This document shows, in pieces, positions 1 through 7,885 of a stretch of DNA of 64,000 nt. Below the pieces are notes generated by a model. That model was not told the origin of the DNA and made no database searches. It saw only the letters and a program-made list of their open reading frames with translations. A program made the position numbers and the translations under genes. Location of the stretch: the NCBI RefSeq assembly GCF_016031635.1, contig NZ_JACEGD010000025.1:1-64000 (forward strand). Reading direction: 5' to 3'. Origin of the DNA: Bradyrhizobium diversitatis (lineage in GTDB: Bacteria > Pseudomonadota > Alphaproteobacteria > Rhizobiales > Xanthobacteraceae). Numbering within the stretch: position 1 is the first letter of the stretch; every line of letters starts with the position of its first letter.

Positions 1-340
1 GCCTGCCAAGGGGTTCTATTCGCTTCCCGGCGGCCGGGTCGAATTCGGCGAATCGCTGCATCAGGCCCTGAGCCGCGAGGTTGACGAAGAGACCGGCCTT
101 CGTATCGAGATCATTGGCCTCGCCGGCTGGCGCGAGGTACTGCCGGCCGCGCCCGGCGCCGGCCATTACCTGATCATGTCCTTTGCCGCCCGCTGGGCGG
201 CCGGGAAACCGGCCTTGAACGATGAGCTCGACGATTACCGCTGGATCGCGCCGGACGCCCTGGCGAGCCTCGGCGACCTCAAGCTGACCGGCGGGCTGGA
301 GGAGGTCATCCTGTCAGCCGCCCGGCTGATCCAGGCATAG
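1..340 (+). CDS. Nudix hydrolase, 5'-truncated by window start
   Basis: An open frame runs from the window edge to a TAG at 338-340; the first complete codon is at position 2. The visible 112 residues contain an intact Nudix box, G-R-V-E-F-G-E-S, then seven residues and R-E-V-D-E-E-T-G, which fits GX5EX7REUXEEXGU and gives the metal-binding glutamates of a nucleoside-diphosphate-linked-X hydrolase. It is followed by the typical beta-sheet core and a late Y-R-W-I. About 15-30 N-terminal residues are missing. The substrate cannot be told from the sequence; short Nudix proteins of this kind include ADP-ribose and nucleotide diphosphatases. The gene ends 48 bases before the next gene on the same strand. 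Confidence 0.85.
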   Translation, partial: PAKGFYSLPGGRVEFGESLHQALSREVDEETGLRIEIIGLAGWREVLPAAPGAGHYLIMSFAARWAAGKPALNDELDDYRWIAPDALASLGDLKLTGGLEEVILSAARLIQA

Positions 341-388
341 GCGACTCCGCCTTGCTTCCCTGGGCCCAACGGGGCATACAGCCCGCCG

Positions 389-766
389 ATGTCCACGCGC
401 TTTTTGGCCATTTTTGCCCTGATTCTCGCCTGCGCCGCCGGGTCCGCCCGGGCCCAGGACGCGGCGGCGCCGTTTGACGGCGAATTGCAGCGGTTGGCCG
501 AGATCCTCGGCGGGCTGCACTATCTGCGCGGCATCTGCGGGTCCAACGAGGGCAACAAATGGCGCAACGAGATGCAGGCGCTGATCGATGCCGAAACCCC
601 CTCCGGGGAGCGCCGCACCCGCATGATCGCCGGTTTCAACCGGGGCTATAACGGCTTTCAGCAGACCTACCGCAGCTGCACGCCGGCCGCGACGGTGGCG
701 ATCCGCCGCTACATCGAGGAAGGCTCGAAGATCTCGCGCGATCTGACGGCGCGCTACGCGAACTAG
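389..766 (+). CDS. TIGR02301 family exported protein
   Basis: This 125-residue protein begins with a clear signal peptide (MSTRFLAIFALILACAAGSA, cleavage probably after ARA) and is then soluble, so it should act in the periplasm. The mature part has the pattern of the rhizobial TIGR02301 family: L-x-x-L-A-E-I-L-G-x-L-H-Y-L-R, a conserved C near residue 51, W-R-N-E-M, a central R-x-x-x-I-A-G-F-N-R-G-Y and Y-R-S-C-T. Two cysteines could form a disulfide. Function is unknown in the family. It lies directly behind the Nudix gene and is followed by a strong hairpin (780-817) that may end transcription. Confidence 0.75.
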   Translation: MSTRFLAIFALILACAAGSARAQDAAAPFDGELQRLAEILGGLHYLRGICGSNEGNKWRNEMQALIDAETPSGERRTRMIAGFNRGYNGFQQTYRSCTPAATVAIRRYIEEGSKISRDLTARYAN

Positions 767-779
767 GTTCTCTCCACCT

Positions 780-817
780 GTCATTCCGGGCTCGCGCTAC
801 GCGCGCCCCGGAATGAC
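780..817. repeat. Palindromic repeat, family B (short form)
   Basis: The arms GTCATTCCGGG (780-790) and its exact reverse complement (807-817) surround a GC-rich loop. The same GTCATTCCGGG...CCGGAATGAC ends recur at 42571-42673, 60833-60972 and 62193-62293. This is the shortest copy and could act as a transcription terminator without a T tract. Confidence 0.75.
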
Positions 818-902
818 GGCGGCAGATGCGGGCGCGGCGCGACGGGAACCCTGTCATCGACTTTGTGCACAGCCGTTAACCGTTCTTAAAGATGTGGCCT
901 AG

Positions 903-918
903 CGGTCGTTAACGACCG
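903..918. promoter_or_regulatory. 16-bp perfect palindrome upstream of a small gene
   Basis: CGGTCGTTAACGACCG is a perfect dyad 58 bases before the ATG at 977. Just upstream, at 876-889, TTAA-N6-TTAA resembles a CtrA site but has a 6-base rather than 7-base spacer. Which protein binds is unknown; a dimeric regulator is an inference from symmetry alone. Confidence 0.3.
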
Positions 919-976
919 TGCTACACCTCTCGCACAGCGCATCGCCGTGGATCGCGCCCCAGCCTTGACCGAGTTC

Positions 977-1237
977 ATGAACCAGCCGATTTCCTACGCC
1001 CGCGCGCCGCTGCCCGATCACGAGCAGAAACAGGCTGCCCTCAGCTATCTCAACGAGGCCTGGGCCGAGGCGCGCCATGACGGCGTCGACGGCGATTGCC
1101 TGGCGCAGGCGAGCCTGTTCGCGGCACTGGCCGAACTGGTCGGCACCTATGGCGAGGACGCGGTGGCGAAGTTCGTCGAGGGCTTTCCCGGCCGCATTCG
1201 CAATGGCGAATTCTCGGTCGGCATCTCCAGGCAGTAA
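977..1237 (+). CDS. Conserved small hypothetical protein
   Basis: This 86-residue soluble, mostly helical and acidic protein belongs to no family I recognise. It has no signal peptide, membrane segment or cysteine pair. The ATG at 977 (M-N-Q-P-I-S-Y-A-R) is preferred; a GTG at 947 in frame would add ten residues with no better ribosome binding site. The C-terminal half (L-A-E-L-V-G-T-Y-G-E-D-A-V-A-K-F-V-E-G-F-P) reads like one or two amphipathic helices followed by a short basic turn. Codon use matches the genome, which supports it as real. A perfect 16-bp palindrome stands upstream. Confidence 0.55.
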   Translation: MNQPISYARAPLPDHEQKQAALSYLNEAWAEARHDGVDGDCLAQASLFAALAELVGTYGEDAVAKFVEGFPGRIRNGEFSVGISRQ

Positions 1238-1403
1238 GTCTGTCGAAAATGACCCCGCGACGCGGGCGGGGCCAGTCGACGGATGAATGACTCTGCGAAA
1301 GCAGAGCGAAGTCTGCCGCCGTTGTCGCACGGAGGCTGTTCCTCCCGACAAGCATTAATCTCACACTGGCCGGGAGATTTTCCCGGAAGCATCGGGATTG
1401 CGT

Positions 1404-2273
1404 TCAGTCCGTCTCAATCGGCAGCGACGGATCCCTCGCCCACTCACCCATGGAAGCATCGTAGAGCGTCAGCTTGTCGTAGCCGAGCTGCGCCAGCATG
1501 AGCAGATCGATTGTCGCCGAGATGCCGCCGCCGCAATACAGGATGACATCCTTGCCTCGCGTGACGCCTTGGGCGGCGAATTTCGCTTCTGCGTCTGCGA
1601 GCGTCGTCAGGGTTCTGTCGGGATTGACGAGGGTTGCCGCTGATACGTTGACGCTGCCGGGAACGCGGCCGGGCCGGCCATAGCGGCTCGGCTCGAGGCC
1701 GGTATGAAACTGCGGTCCGAGAGCATTGACGATCACGGTCGAGGGATCGCCGATCCGCGATATCACCGTGGCCTTGTCGACGAAGCAGCCCGTGCGCGGC
1801 GTCGCCTTGAATGTCGTCGCCGGATATCCCTTCGGTGCGCCTGTCTCGATCGGCCGCCCCTCCTCCTTCCACTTGTCGAAACCGCCGTCGAGCACGAGCG
1901 CATCGACTCCGAGCGAGCGCAGCATCCACCAGAACCGCGTCGACCACATCATCGTGCCGATGCTGTAGAGCACGATGGTCTTGGATGCGTCGGCGCCGTG
2001 GCGGCCGAAGGCGGCCTCCAACTGGGCCACACCGGGCATCATGAAGAACTGTTGCGACGAGGTGTCGGAGAACTCGCCTTGCAGGTCGAGGAAATCGGCG
2101 CCGGGGATGTGGCCGGCTGCAAAGGACTTGTCGCCTGGCACCGCGCGATAAGGCACGTCGCTGCCGGGTGGGACAGGCTTATTGTAGGTCGTGCAATCGT
2201 AAAGGCGGAGGTTGGGATCGGCGAGGATGGCGGCAAGTTGCTCGGTGGTGATGAGGGGTGTCGGTTGAGTCAT
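1404..2273 (-). CDS. sseA: Sulfurtransferase, tandem rhodanese domains (SseA-like)
   Basis: The 289-residue protein has two rhodanese domains, as in 3-mercaptopyruvate and thiosulfate sulfurtransferases. The N-terminal domain (about 8-140) is the inactive one, with A-G-H-I-P-G-A and a D-G-G-F turn. The C-terminal domain (about 160-285) carries the active-site loop C-G-G-G-I-S-A with the sulfur-accepting Cys247. The loop starts CGGG rather than CRKG of classical thiosulfate rhodanese, so mercaptopyruvate is the likelier donor, although that is inference. No signal peptide, so cytoplasmic. It is a single gene on its strand, separated from the dihydroorotase by a palindromic repeat (2311-2397). 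Confidence 0.85.
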   Translation of the reverse strand: MTQPTPLITTEQLAAILADPNLRLYDCTTYNKPVPPGSDVPYRAVPGDKSFAAGHIPGADFLDLQGEFSDTSSQQFFMMPGVAQLEAAFGRHGADASKTIVLYSIGTMMWSTRFWWMLRSLGVDALVLDGGFDKWKEEGRPIETGAPKGYPATTFKATPRTGCFVDKATVISRIGDPSTVIVNALGPQFHTGLEPSRYGRPGRVPGSVNVSAATLVNPDRTLTTLADAEAKFAAQGVTRGKDVILYCGGGISATIDLLMLAQLGYDKLTLYDASMGEWARDPSLPIETD

Positions 2274-2310
2274 TGCCTTACTCTCCCTGTCGAGGGTAGC
2301 TCTCCCCCCT

Positions 2311-2397
2311 CGTCATTGCGAGCGCAGCGAAGCAATCCAGAGTCTTTCCGTTGAGGGATTCTGGATTGCTTCGTCGCAAGGGCTCCTCGCAATGACG
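2311..2397. repeat. Palindromic repeat, family A, copy 1
   Basis: The two arms begin CGTCATTGCGAGCGCAGCGA and are inverted around a short centre; the right arm has a small divergence (TCGTCGCAAGGGCTCC). Nearly identical elements occur at 22215-22294 and 33394-33473. It sits between two same-strand genes. Confidence 0.85.
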
Positions 2398-2431
2398 GGG
2401 ATAGTGGGTTCGTCCCCCGATAGAAGCCCCC

Positions 2432-3766
2432 CTAAGCCTTCAGCGTCTCCAAAAACCGTACCGGCTCGCCCTGCGAGGCCGTCACGAGCTCGCCCTGCCA
2501 CATCACGCGGCGGCCGCGGATGAAGGTGCCGACGGGCCAGCCGGTGACGCGGACACCGTCATAGGGCGTCCAGCCGGCCTTGGACGCGACCCATTTGTTG
2601 GTGATGGTCTCGCTGCGCTTCAAATCGACGATGGTGAAGTCCGCATCGTAGCCGGCGGCGATTCGCCCCTTGCACGCGATGTTGTAGAGGCGTGCAGGAC
2701 CGGCGCTGGTGAGGTCGACGAATCTCGCCAGCGACAGCCGGCCGGCGTTGACGTGATCGAGCATGATCGGCACCAGCGTCTGCACGCCGGTCATGCCGGA
2801 GGGCGAGGCCGGATAGGTCTTCGACTTCTCCTCGAGCGTATGCGGGGCGTGGTCGGAGCCGAGCACGTCGATGATGCCCTGCTCGATGCCGCGCCAGATG
2901 CCGGCGCGATGATCGGCCCCGCGCACCGGCGGGTTCATCTGCGCAAGCGTGCCCAGCCGCTCGTAGCATTCGGGCGCGACCAGCGTGAGGTGATGCGGCG
3001 TCGCTTCGCAGGAGGCGACATCCTTGTGGTCGCGCAGGAACTCGATCTCTTCCTTGGTCGAGATGTGCAGCACGTGAATGCGCTTGCCCGTCTCGTGCGC
3101 GAGCTTGACCAGTCGCTGCGTCGCCATCAGCGCCGCGGTCTCGTCGCGCCAGACCGGATGCGAGCGCGCATCGCCCTCGATGCGCTGCGGTTTGCGCTCG
3201 TTGAGCCGATACTCGTCCTCGGCGTGGAAGGCCGCACGACGGCGGATCACCTGGAAGATGCGGCGCAGGCTTTCGTCGTCCTCCACCAGCAGCGCACCGG
3301 TCGAGGAGCCGATGAACACCTTGACGCCGGCGCAGCCGGGTGCGCGCTCAAGCACCGGCAGATCCTGCACGTTCTCGCGGGTACCGCCGATGAAGAAGGC
3401 GAAATCGCAATGCATGCGGTGATGGGCCCGCTTCACCTTGTCGGTGAATTCGGCCTCCGTCACCGTCAGCGGCGCCGTGTTCGGCATTTCGAACACGGCG
3501 GTGACGCCGCCCATCACGGCGCTGCGCGAGCCGGTCTCGAGGTCTTCCTTGTGCTCCAGCCCGGGCTCGCGGAAATGCACCTGCGTGTCCATCACGCCGG
3601 GCAGGATGTGCAGGCCCCTGCAGTCGATCACCTCGGCGGCGCTGCCTTGCGACAGCGGCCCCAGCTCGGCGATGCGGCCGCCCGTGATGCCGATGTCGCG
3701 AACAGCCTCGCCGTCCTGGTTGACGACGGTGCCGCCCTTGAGGATCACATCGAAACGCTGGCTCAT
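2432..3766 (-). CDS. pyrC: Dihydroorotase
   Basis: The 444-residue protein is a class I amidohydrolase that closes carbamoyl-aspartate to dihydroorotate in pyrimidine synthesis. Visible metal-site motifs are V-H-F-R-E-P-G near residue 63, G-V-K-V-F around 148 (where the bridging carbamylated lysine is expected), H-V-L-H-I-S near 232, and G-S-D-H-A-P-H-T near 305 with the catalytic aspartate. The start has the family's D-V-I-L-K-G-G-T-V-V beta strand. Close relatives include allantoinase and hydantoinase; the H-F-R-E-P-G and G-S-D-H-A-P-H set favours dihydroorotase. It is divergent from ygfZ with a 101-base shared promoter region. No other pyr genes are in the window. Confidence 0.85.
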   Translation of the reverse strand: MSQRFDVILKGGTVVNQDGEAVRDIGITGGRIAELGPLSQGSAAEVIDCRGLHILPGVMDTQVHFREPGLEHKEDLETGSRSAVMGGVTAVFEMPNTAPLTVTEAEFTDKVKRAHHRMHCDFAFFIGGTRENVQDLPVLERAPGCAGVKVFIGSSTGALLVEDDESLRRIFQVIRRRAAFHAEDEYRLNERKPQRIEGDARSHPVWRDETAALMATQRLVKLAHETGKRIHVLHISTKEEIEFLRDHKDVASCEATPHHLTLVAPECYERLGTLAQMNPPVRGADHRAGIWRGIEQGIIDVLGSDHAPHTLEEKSKTYPASPSGMTGVQTLVPIMLDHVNAGRLSLARFVDLTSAGPARLYNIACKGRIAAGYDADFTIVDLKRSETITNKWVASKAGWTPYDGVRVTGWPVGTFIRGRRVMWQGELVTASQGEPVRFLETLKA

Positions 3767-3867
3767 GGCTGAGGGCCTCTCTCATCCCCAAGCGCAGGGC
3801 TCGAGGTCTTGTCGTTTATGCGTTGCGGGCTTACGTTCCGGAGCAACATGTCGCAAGAGATTTTCGC

Positions 3868-4749
3868 ATGAAATCGGCGTTTCTTCCCGACCGGGGCGTG
3901 GTCAAGGTCGCGGGCGAGGATGCGCGCAACTTCCTCAACGGCCTGGTCACAACCGACCTCGACAGGCTGCAACCGGGCCTGGGGCGATTCGGCGCGCTGC
4001 TGACGCCGCAGGGCAAAATCATCGTGGATTTTCTGATCACGGAAGTGCCCACGGGCCACGGCGGCGGGTTCCTGATCGACTGCCCGAAAGCGCTGGCAGA
4101 TAGCCTCGCCACCAAGCTGAAATTCTACAAGCTGCGGGCCAAGGTCACGGTGGACAACCTTTCCGACGATCTCGGCGTGCTTGCGGCCTGGGACGGCCAG
4201 CCCGCCGCCCAGCCGGACCTCGCCTTCGTCGATCCGCGGAATGAGGGGCTCGGCTACCGCATCCTGATTCCGGAAAATCTCAAGCAGAAGCTGTCCGACC
4301 TGATCGGTGCCAAGCTGGTCGATGCGGCAGAATACGAGGCGCACCGCATCACGCTCGGCGTGCCCCGCGGCGGGCTCGATTTCATGTACAGCGATGCGTT
4401 CCCGCACGAGACCAACATGGACCGTCTCGCCGGCGTCGACTTTGACAAGGGCTGCTATGTCGGCCAGGAGGTCGTCTCGCGCATGCAGCATCGCGGCACC
4501 GCGCGCACGCGCAGCGTGAAGGTGCTGCTCGACGGTGCGTCACCCGAGCCGGGCACGACCATTCTTGCCGGCGACAAGCCGGTCGGCACCATCGGCTCGA
4601 CCGCCGGCGGCAAGGGCATTGCCCTCGTGCGCATCGACCGCGTCGCGGAAGCGCTCGACGCGGGCCAGCCGCTCACCGCCGGTGGGCTGCCGCTGACGCT
4701 CACTGAACCAGACGTCGTTCGAATTCCAGCCAAGCAGCCCATCGCATGA
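3868..4749 (+). CDS. ygfZ: Folate-binding GcvT-like protein YgfZ (Fe-S assembly)
   Basis: The 293-residue protein belongs to the YgfZ/CAF17/IBA57 family, a folate-dependent factor used in maturation or repair of certain Fe-S enzymes. The signature K-G-C-Y-V-G-Q-E lies at residues 194-201 with its reactive cysteine at 196, followed by V-V-S-R-M-Q-H-R-G. The N-terminal part has the GcvT-like G-E-D-A-R-N-F-L-N-G-L-V-T-T-D. An in-frame ATG at 3823 would add 15 residues, but M-K-S-A-F-L-P-D-R-G at 3868 matches the family start. The stop overlaps the tag start by four bases (ATGA), so the ygfZ-tag-HD genes form one operon. Confidence 0.88.
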   Translation: MKSAFLPDRGVVKVAGEDARNFLNGLVTTDLDRLQPGLGRFGALLTPQGKIIVDFLITEVPTGHGGGFLIDCPKALADSLATKLKFYKLRAKVTVDNLSDDLGVLAAWDGQPAAQPDLAFVDPRNEGLGYRILIPENLKQKLSDLIGAKLVDAAEYEAHRITLGVPRGGLDFMYSDAFPHETNMDRLAGVDFDKGCYVGQEVVSRMQHRGTARTRSVKVLLDGASPEPGTTILAGDKPVGTIGSTAGGKGIALVRIDRVAEALDAGQPLTAGGLPLTLTEPDVVRIPAKQPIA

Positions 4750-5372
4750 GCCGTGCCGCCCGCCTGCATCCCGACGGCCTGAAACGGTGTCCCTGGCCTG
4801 GCGACGATCCGCTTTACGTCGCCTATCACGACACCGAATGGGGCGTCCCGGAATATGACGACCGCGCACTGTACGAGAAGCTGATGCTCGACGGCTTCCA
4901 GGCCGGCCTGTCCTGGATCACGATCCTGCGCAAGCGCGACAATTTCCGCAAAGCCTTCGACGATTTCCAGCCGGAGAAGATCGCGCGCTACAACGCGAAG
5001 AAGATCCATGCGCTGATGAACGATGCCGGCATCGTGCGCAACAAGGCCAAGATCGATGGCGCGATCCTGAGCGCGAAATCCTATCTCGACATCATGGAGA
5101 AAGGCCCGGGCTTCTCGAAGCTGCTGTGGGACTTCATGGACGGAAGGCCGCTGGTCAACAAGTTCAAGACTACCGCGAGCGTGCCCGCCTCGACGCCGCT
5201 TTCGGTGCAGATATCCAAGGAGCTGTCCTCGCGCGGCTTCAAATTCGTCGGCCCGACCATCGTCTATGCCTTCATGCAGGCGACCGGCATGGTCAACGAT
5301 CATCTCGTCGACTGCCACTGTCACGCCGCCTGCGGCAAGACGCAGCGCAAGCCGCGCCTCAAGGCCAAATGA
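4746..5372 (+). CDS. tag: DNA-3-methyladenine glycosylase I
   Basis: The 208-residue enzyme removes N3-methyladenine from alkylated DNA as the first step of base excision repair. The Tag zinc site is complete: Cys15 and His28 at the N-terminus (R-C-P-W-P and Y-H-D-T-E-W-G) and His186 and Cys190 near the C-terminus, with the same spacing as in Escherichia coli Tag. The E-W-G-V-P and L-D-G-F-Q-A-G-L-S-W-I-T motifs are also typical. The C-terminus adds a basic tail (K-T-Q-R-K-P-R-L-K-A-K). It is coupled by ATGA overlaps to the genes on both sides. Confidence 0.93.
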   Translation: MSRAARLHPDGLKRCPWPGDDPLYVAYHDTEWGVPEYDDRALYEKLMLDGFQAGLSWITILRKRDNFRKAFDDFQPEKIARYNAKKIHALMNDAGIVRNKAKIDGAILSAKSYLDIMEKGPGFSKLLWDFMDGRPLVNKFKTTASVPASTPLSVQISKELSSRGFKFVGPTIVYAFMQATGMVNDHLVDCHCHAACGKTQRKPRLKAK

Positions 5373-5983
5373 CGGCGAAGAAGACCACGCGCGATGCGCA
5401 GTCCCGCGCCTGGCAGCGCATGCTGTCGGGCCGGCGGCTCGATCTGCTCGATCCCTCCCCGCTCGACATCGAGATCGCCGACATCGCGCACGGCCTTGCC
5501 CGCGTCGCGCGCTGGAATGGGCAGACCATCGGCGCGCATATCTTCTCGGTCGCGCAGCATACGCTGCTGGTGGAAACCGTGCTGCGGCACGAGATGCCGC
5601 GGGCCGACCAGCGCATACGGCTCGCAGCCCTGCTGCACGATGCGCCCGAATATGTGATCGGCGACATGATCTCGCCGTTCAAGGCCGTGCTCGACGGCCA
5701 TTACAAGGCGGTCGAGAAGCGCCTCCTCGGCGCCATCCATATTCGCTTCGGCCTGCCGCCGGTGCTGCCCGACGAGATCACGCAAGCCATCAAGGCCGCC
5801 GATCGCGGCGCAGCCTACCTCGAGGCAACCGAGCTCGCCGGCTTCAGCGAGAGCGAGGCCAAGCGCCTGTTCGGCAAGGATCCCGGCCTGTCCGACAGCG
5901 TCCGGCGCGACTACATGACGCCCTGGACGGCGGCACGGGCCGAGAAGCAGTTTCTGGAGCGGTTCGGCGCGGTGTTTGCGTAG
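5369..5983 (+). CDS. HD-domain phosphohydrolase, YfbR-like
   Basis: The 204-residue protein has an HD metal-dependent phosphohydrolase fold. His57 and His64 lie in A-H-I-F-S-V-A-Q-H, the HD pair is at 90-91 (A-A-L-L-H-D-A-P-E-Y), and a later D-R-G-A-A-Y-L-E-A-T-E follows. It resembles the COG1896 group that includes the 5'-nucleotidase YfbR, so nucleotide dephosphorylation is plausible but not proven. The start ATG overlaps the tag stop (ATGA); a longer open frame upstream runs through tag and is not coding. Being in one operon with tag and ygfZ suggests a nucleotide or damage-related housekeeping role. Confidence 0.82.
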   Translation: MTAKKTTRDAQSRAWQRMLSGRRLDLLDPSPLDIEIADIAHGLARVARWNGQTIGAHIFSVAQHTLLVETVLRHEMPRADQRIRLAALLHDAPEYVIGDMISPFKAVLDGHYKAVEKRLLGAIHIRFGLPPVLPDEITQAIKAADRGAAYLEATELAGFSESEAKRLFGKDPGLSDSVRRDYMTPWTAARAEKQFLERFGAVFA

Positions 5984-6147
5984 GTGCTGCAGGGTGGCAA
6001 GGGCGCGCTGCGCCGTGGCCGCCATCCTTTCGCGTCTGCGACGGAAGTGGCGCGCACGCCGCCGCTTTCGCTCTTCGAGCTACGCCGGACATGTCGCTTT
6101 GCCCACACTACAATCGCTCGCTATAATCGGCGGCAAAAAGGTCTCCC

Positions 6148-6654
6148 ATGATCCACGTCTGTTCCCTCGCCGCGCTTCCCGAAACTGTCCGCATCACCGG
6201 CGCCAGCCATGTGCTGACGGTGATGGCCAATGTCGAGCAGGTGGCACGTCCTGTGTCGGTGCTGCCGGCCAACCATCTCAAGGTGTCGATGGATGACATC
6301 ACCGAGGAGATGGACGGCTTCGTCGCCCCATCAGAGGCGCATATCGAGCAGGTGCTGACCTTCGTGCGCGGCTGGGACCGCAGTGCACCGCTGGTGGTGC
6401 ATTGCTATGCCGGCATCAGCCGCTCCACCGCCAGCGCGTTTGCAGCGGTGTGCGCGCTCAATCCGAATCGCGACGAGATCGAGATCGCGCGGAAGATCCG
6501 CGCGGCCTCCCCGATCGCCTCGCCGAACCGGCGCATCGTCGGCCTCGCCGATCGCGCACTCGGGCGCAACGGCCGCATGTTGCGCGCACTCGACGAGATG
6601 GGCCCGGGCGCGATGATGGTGGAAGGCCGCCCCTTCGTGATCGAGCTCGAATGA
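6148..6654 (+). CDS. Small tyrosine/dual-specificity protein phosphatase
   Basis: This 168-residue cytoplasmic protein carries the cysteine-phosphatase P-loop H-C-Y-A-G-I-S-R-S with nucleophile Cys86 and Arg92, flanked by P-L-V-V before and T-A-S-A-F after. The general-acid loop is probably around M-D-D-I-T-E-E-M-D (48-56). It belongs to the short bacterial PTP-like group often annotated as tyrosine phosphatase family; the substrate could be phosphoprotein, phosphoinositide or a nucleotide. It follows the HD gene after a 164-base gap with no clear terminator and is followed by a palindromic repeat. Confidence 0.8.
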   Translation: MIHVCSLAALPETVRITGASHVLTVMANVEQVARPVSVLPANHLKVSMDDITEEMDGFVAPSEAHIEQVLTFVRGWDRSAPLVVHCYAGISRSTASAFAAVCALNPNRDEIEIARKIRAASPIASPNRRIVGLADRALGRNGRMLRALDEMGPGAMMVEGRPFVIELE

Positions 6655-6675
6655 CCGGGCGCCGCGAGATAGGTG

Positions 6676-6790
6676 CTCTCCCGCTTGCGGGAGAGGGTTG
6701 GGGAGAGGGTGTCTCCACGACGAGGCAATCCCCTAGAGGAAAAACCCCTCTCCCGGCGCTACGCGCCGACCTCTCCCGCAAGCGGGAGAG
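6676..6790. repeat. Palindromic repeat, family E, copy 1
   Basis: The element begins and ends with the 20-base units CTCTCCCGCTTGCGGGAGAG and CTCTCCCGCAAGCGGGAGAG, each itself a hairpin, with GGGTTGGGGAGAGGGTGTCTCC inside in split form. Related copies are at 20081-20248 and 57341-57488. It lies between the phosphatase and the NadQ-like gene. Confidence 0.8.
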
Positions 6791-6865
6791 GTTAGACCGA
6801 GCCCGCGGAGAGACCGCCGCAACCAGGTGGCATTTCTCTCTCCCGCCATCCGCGATCATCATCGC

Positions 6866-7834
6866 ATGAGCGACACGCAGCTGACGCCGATCGAGATTGG
6901 CCTCACCGCCGCAATCGTTGCGATCGAGAACCACGAGCCGCTGATCCTGACCGCGCCTGGTGCCGACGGGCTTGCCGGCCTGCCGTTCGGCCCGTTCGAC
7001 GCGGTGAGCCATCGCACCTTCGAGATCGGCCTGCGCGCCTGGGTCGAGCAGCAGGCGGGCCTGCGGCTCGGCTATGTCGAGCAGCTCTACACCTTCGGCG
7101 ATCGCGGCCGTCATGCCGAGGCCGGCGACACCGGCGCGCATATGGTGTCGATCGGCTATCTCGCACTGACGCGCCCTGTGGACGGCGAGCTCGCCGCAAA
7201 CGCGGCGAGCTTCGCGCCATGGTATCGCTTCTTCCCCTGGGAAGACTGGCGCGAGGAGCCGCCGGGGATCATCGCCCGCGACATCATCCCGGCGCTGACG
7301 AAATGGGCCGAGGAGGAGACGCCGGAGACGACGCGCGCGCTGCCGCGGAAGGATCGCGTGCGGTTCTATTTCGGGCTCGACGGCGCGCCCTGGGATGAGG
7401 AGCGCGTGCTCGACCGCTACGAGCTGCTGTACGAGGCCGGGCTGATCGAGGAGGCGCGGCGCGATGGCCGATCCGCCGCATTGGCGCGCAAGTCGCTTCC
7501 CCCGCTCGGGACCTCGATGCGGTTCGACCACCGCCGGATTCTCGCCACGGCCATCGCGCGGCTGCGCGCAAAGCTGAAGTATCGCCCTGTCGTCTTTGAA
7601 CTTTTGCCAGCCGAATTCACACTTACCGAACTGCAGCACACGGTGGAAGCGATCTCCGGCCGGCATCTGCACAAGCAGAATTTCCGTCGCCTGGTCGAAA
7701 TGGAAGCCCTGGTCGAACCGACCGGCGTCATGTCGACACAAACGGGCGGACGGCCGGCGGCGCTCTATCGCTTCCGCCGCGACGTACTCCAGGAGCGGCC
7801 CGCGCCGGGCTTGCGCGTGCGCTCCCGGCGCTAG
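6866..7834 (+). CDS. nadQ: NadQ-like NAD biosynthesis regulator (Nudix-like + winged HTH)
   Basis: The 322-residue protein matches the COG4111 family, called NadQ or NAD regulator in Alphaproteobacteria. Residues about 10-165 form a Nudix-like domain, but the box is degenerate: F-E-I-G-L-R-A-W-V-E-Q-Q-A-G-L lacks the R-E-x-x-E-E glutamates, so it probably binds rather than cleaves its ligand. Residues about 235-315 look like a winged helix (L-P-A-E-F-T-L-T-E-L-Q, then G-R-H-L-H-K-Q-N-F-R-R-L-V-E and a T-G-G-R-P-A-A-L-Y-R-F wing). The family represses de novo NAD synthesis. nadABC stands 8.4 kb downstream with a pair of dyads before it. The start ATG at 6866 gives M-S-D-T-Q-L-T-P; the open frame extends 13 codons upstream. 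Confidence 0.78.
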   Translation: MSDTQLTPIEIGLTAAIVAIENHEPLILTAPGADGLAGLPFGPFDAVSHRTFEIGLRAWVEQQAGLRLGYVEQLYTFGDRGRHAEAGDTGAHMVSIGYLALTRPVDGELAANAASFAPWYRFFPWEDWREEPPGIIARDIIPALTKWAEEETPETTRALPRKDRVRFYFGLDGAPWDEERVLDRYELLYEAGLIEEARRDGRSAALARKSLPPLGTSMRFDHRRILATAIARLRAKLKYRPVVFELLPAEFTLTELQHTVEAISGRHLHKQNFRRLVEMEALVEPTGVMSTQTGGRPAALYRFRRDVLQERPAPGLRVRSRR

Positions 7835-7885
7835 ATCCTGATATTTGGGGTGCCGGCCCCTGCCCGCCGGTTGCCTGGAGGCTTC

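Noticed and set aside
876..889. TTAA-N6-TTAA as a CtrA site
   Set aside because: The spacer is six rather than seven bases, so it was only mentioned with the neighbouring palindrome and not called separately.
4719..4735. GTTCGAATTCC, like a tRNA T-loop
   Set aside because: It lies inside the ygfZ coding sequence, and no acceptor, D or anticodon arms can be built around it. No tRNA was found anywhere in the window.
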